Shown: positions 5,582 to 6,954 of the stretch, piece by piece
Layout of the letters: each line of letters begins with the position of its first letter
How positions within the stretch are numbered: position 1 is the stretch's first letter
Source: a bacterium CG2_30_54_10
Lineage (GTDB): Bacteria > Muiribacteriota > Ozemobacteria > Ozemobacterales > Ozemobacteraceae
Direction: 5' to 3'
DNA: 6,954 nt
Assembly: GCA_001872985.1 (NCBI GenBank)
Contig: MNYA01000275.1
Span: 1 to 6,954 of the forward strand
Program-made: the position numbers and the translations under genes
Notes under the pieces: model-generated
What the model was told of the DNA's origin: nothing
Databases searched by the model: none
The model's input: the letters and a program-made list of their open reading frames with translations, nothing else

Positions 5582-6354
5582 AGATCGCGCCTTCCCAATA
5601 CCGTTCCGCCCGCGGCCAGGTAGAACAACGCCACCGCGGAGCTGTAAAGAGCCAAAAACAAAAGCGCGGGCAATGGTATCGGGATCTCATGTACAACCAC
5701 GATTTTCATCTCGTAGAGCGAAAAATCCGGAATCACCAGGGCTATGGCTTCCCCGAAATAGCTCAGGAGGGCGACCCCCTTGCGGTCAGCCAGCATTCGG
5801 AAAATCTCGAGGGTGTGCCCGAGGACGTACAACAAGACGCTCAAGCTGATCACCACGATTTTCGTGGCGAATGTTGTCAGGAACAAAACAAGTGACACCA
5901 GAACGCATTGTTTGAGAAAGATAACGAACGCTCCGACTGGAACTTCCCAAAACCACGTTCCCTCATGCACTCTCATCATGACGGTCAAGAAGCCCCCCAT
6001 AACGGCATGGAAGAAAGCCAAGGTCATCGCAACCCCGAGAAATCTTCCGATAAGGTAGACATGGCGGTTTCCGATTCGGGTCAACACGAAATAGATCGAA
6101 CGCCGCTCGATGTCGGGAATGATCTGGTCAAGTGACAGGAACAGAACGATCAACAGCCCGAACCCGGACATGATGTTCAGGCCCAGGTCTTTTACGACTT
6201 TGACCTGAAAGCCCACGTCATAAACATCGAGCATCCACGTTGAAACCATCAAGGGGAGAACCAAGCAAAGGGTTCCCAGCAAAAGACGGCTTCGCACAGC
6301 CTCCAAGAAGCCATACCAACCTATCCAGGCGATCGGGAAGAGAATTTTTCTCAC
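5578..6354 (-). CDS. ABC-2 type transporter permease
   Basis: This is the membrane subunit of an ABC-2 exporter-type complex, which needs a separate ATPase. From GTG 6354 it has 258 residues with six hydrophobic segments, near 20-39, 58-76, 104-126, 138-161, 163-180 and 224-249. The sequence PDIERRSIYFVLTRIGNRH (80-98), followed by YLIGRFLG, matches the usual ABC-2 pattern of an acidic-Arg loop, a Leu/Pro turn and G[KR]-x-hydrophobic-G. The protein ends in GRRDL, a common ending in this group. I chose GTG 6354 because GAGG lies 9 nt upstream; TTG codons at 6360 and 6372 are possible but too close to or before that site. It is the first visible gene of a two-gene operon with the TPR gene. No ATPase is encoded here, so the substrate cannot be inferred. 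Confidence 0.87.
   Translation of the reverse strand: MRKILFPIAWIGWYGFLEAVRSRLLLGTLCLVLPLMVSTWMLDVYDVGFQVKVVKDLGLNIMSGFGLLIVLFLSLDQIIPDIERRSIYFVLTRIGNRHVYLIGRFLGVAMTLAFFHAVMGGFLTVMMRVHEGTWFWEVPVGAFVIFLKQCVLVSLVLFLTTFATKIVVISLSVLLYVLGHTLEIFRMLADRKGVALLSYFGEAIALVIPDFSLYEMKIVVVHEIPIPLPALLFLALYSSAVALFYLAAGGTVLGRRDL
5590..5596 (-). promoter_or_regulatory. Ribosome binding site of the TPR gene
   Basis: GGGAAGG on the - strand lies 8 nt before GTG 5581, inside the end of the permease gene. It supports the GTG start and the 4-bp GTGA overlap with the permease stop codon. Confidence 0.75.
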
Positions 6355-6363
6355 GTGCAAGCA

Positions 6364-6367
6364 CCTC
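6364..6367 (-). promoter_or_regulatory. Ribosome binding site of the ABC permease
   Basis: GAGG on the - strand lies 9 nt before GTG 6354. With this start the gene begins VRKILFPIAW, a basic end followed by a hydrophobic helix, as expected for the family. A short frame reading MVIIEKLAIG (from 6410) ends with TGA at 6353-6351, overlapping this start as GTGA. Confidence 0.55.
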
Positions 6368-6472
6368 GGCAACAGAGCTCGCCAATAGCTAGTTTCTCAA
6401 TAATAACCATGGCTGCCCCAAAAAGATCGCAGGTAAAAAAAGGTAGTGGTAACGCACTAACTGATGGCGATT

Positions 6473-6544
6473 TGTCATTGCGAGGAACGCCGGCAACGAA
6501 GCAATCTGAATCAGGAAGATCGCTTCGCTTCGCTCGCAATGACA
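6473..6544. repeat. TGTCATTGCGAG inverted repeat (REP/MITE-like)
   Basis: TGTCATTGCGAG (6473-6484) and CTCGCAATGACA (6533-6544) are perfect 12-bp inverted ends. Inside, CGAAGCAATCT (6497-6507) pairs with AGATCGCTTCG (6517-6527) with one G-T wobble. The unit of about 72 bp folds into a long hairpin. Sequences of this type (GTCATTGCGAG...GAAGCAATC) are dispersed in intergenic DNA of many unrelated bacteria. No coding capacity. Confidence 0.85.
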
Positions 6545-6603
6545 GCGTTTGTCAACCCGAACGAATGTGAGGAATCTCGCTTTATGTTGAGAATCAGCTA
6601 ATG

Positions 6604-6630
6604 CCCCTTCTTTTTGAGCAGATACGATTT
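6604..6630 (+). repeat. Tail-only copy of the palindromic repeat
   Basis: CCCCTTCTTTTTGAGCAGATAC aligns with the end of copy 2 (2033-2053, CCCCTCTTTTTGACAAGATAC) and with the first bases of the window. The stem-loops that should precede it are missing, so it is a truncated or decayed copy, possibly interrupted by the neighbouring inverted repeat. Confidence 0.5.
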
Positions 6631-6666
6631 GGGAATATCTGTTGGTTGTTTAAGAGCCCAAACTTC

Positions 6667-6716
6667 GAAAAAACAAAGAACCCCCGGAAGTGCCTTGAAG
6701 CAATTCCGGAGGGGTT
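6667..6716 (-). terminator. Intrinsic terminator for the gene at the right edge
   Basis: On the - strand AACCCCTCCGGAA (6716-6704) pairs with TTCCGGGGGTT (6689-6679), leaving a 2-nt bulge, and is followed by CTTTGTTTTTT. It lies about 40 nt after the stop codon at 6757-6755. The T-run is on the - strand only, which supports the orientation of that gene. Confidence 0.8.
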
Positions 6717-6754
6717 TCCGTTGCTATGTCAGAAGGTCACGCCGTGAAAAATCC

Positions 6755-6954
6755 TCAGCGGCCGCCCAGCCATTGAAGATGCAGGAACTCGCGGCTATGG
6801 TTAGGATCAGCCCACCCAGGAGCGAACTGATTGCCCGCAGGCCCCATCCAGCCCCACCAAGCGCCGGAGACAGTATTATCGTTCCAGTTGTAGCCGAAAG
6901 CGAAGCACGTGGTTGCCCGTCCTATACGCTGGGGAACCCAGTCTGTCCATCCAC
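6755..6954 (-). CDS. C-terminal 65 residues of an unidentified Trp-rich protein, partial
   Basis: A frame open from the right edge (first full codon at 6952) ends at TGA 6757-6755. The 65 visible residues are rich in Trp, Gly and Asn, with FGYNWNDNTVSGAWWGWMGP and later HSREFLHLQWLGGR, and contain one Cys. The composition suggests a secreted or surface protein, perhaps a pseudopilin-like or carbohydrate-binding fold, but I cannot assign a family. An intrinsic terminator in the same orientation follows, which is the main reason to believe the frame. The opposite strand is also open here without a good ribosome binding site. Confidence 0.5.
   Translation of the reverse strand, partial: GWTDWVPQRIGRATTCFAFGYNWNDNTVSGAWWGWMGPAGNQFAPGWADPNHSREFLHLQWLGGR

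Larger units (their letters stand above)
6355..6754. other. Gene-free spacer loaded with repeats
   Basis: About 400 bp separate the permease from the gene at the right edge. They hold a GTCATTGCGAG-type inverted repeat (6473-6544), a tail of the window's own palindromic repeat (6604-6630) and a - strand terminator (6667-6716). The remaining stretches, 6411-6472 and 6545-6603, show no reading frame with a family pattern and no RNA gene. The promoter of the permease operon should lie here, but I find no convincing one. Confidence 0.6.

Noticed and set aside
5440..5895. 151-codon + strand frame
   Set aside because: It is antisense to the ABC permease and the junction with the TPR gene; charged, low-pattern composition.
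6779..6954. + strand frame from ATG 6779, open to the right edge
   Set aside because: No ribosome binding site at proper distance, Pro/Ala-rich antisense-type composition, and the nearby terminator has its T-run on the opposite strand.
1..6954. CRISPR array or defence system
   Set aside because: No regularly spaced identical repeats with unique spacers, and no nuclease, helicase or toxin-antitoxin signatures.

Overview
This window comes from a Gram-negative (diderm) bacterium. The evidence is a secreted beta-barrel-like protein, a PqiA/PqiB envelope lipid-transport pair, and mid-50s % GC judged by eye. No rRNA, tRNA or CRISPR array is present, and nothing fixes the phylum. The spacing, divergent domain architectures and many dispersed palindromic repeats fit a poorly sampled lineage rather than a model proteobacterium, but that is inference.

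Layout on the + strand. Positions 1-416 hold no gene. They contain the tail of a repeat cut by the window edge, a full copy of a ~120-150 bp palindromic repeat, and a strong UUCG-capped intrinsic terminator (217-251) that must serve something upstream of the window. A 484-residue secreted protein (417-1871) follows; it has a Pro-rich and Lys/Ser-rich linker ahead of a C-terminal outer-membrane beta-barrel-like domain. Intergenic 1872-2229 carries the second copy of the palindromic repeat, whose end looks like a terminator, then a 13-bp tandem duplication and a cloverleaf-like structured element. Next comes the overlapping pqiA-pqiB pair (2230-4450). The encoded PqiB is unusual: its N-terminus is encoded by repeat-type DNA, it has two MCE domains instead of the three of E. 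coli PqiB, and its C-terminal ~200 residues are an unrecognised domain instead of a coiled coil.

Layout on the - strand. A two-gene operon converges on pqiB: an ABC-2 type permease (6354-5578), then a TPR-like protein with a membrane segment at each end (5581-4508), overlapping by GTGA. No ATPase partner lies in the window. Upstream of it, 6355-6754 has no gene but holds a GTCATTGCGAG-type inverted repeat, another tail of the window's own repeat family, and a - strand terminator. That terminator follows the C-terminus of a Trp-rich protein entering from the right edge (6755-6954).

Functionally, the recognisable genes concern the cell envelope: an outer-membrane-like barrel, MCE-type phospholipid trafficking, and an ABC export or remodelling component with a membrane-attached TPR partner. 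The most novel material is (i) the palindromic repeat family, whose stems change in a compensatory way between two copies, (ii) the rebuilt PqiB, and (iii) the repeats around and inside pqiAB, including 19-bp direct repeats flanking the pair.
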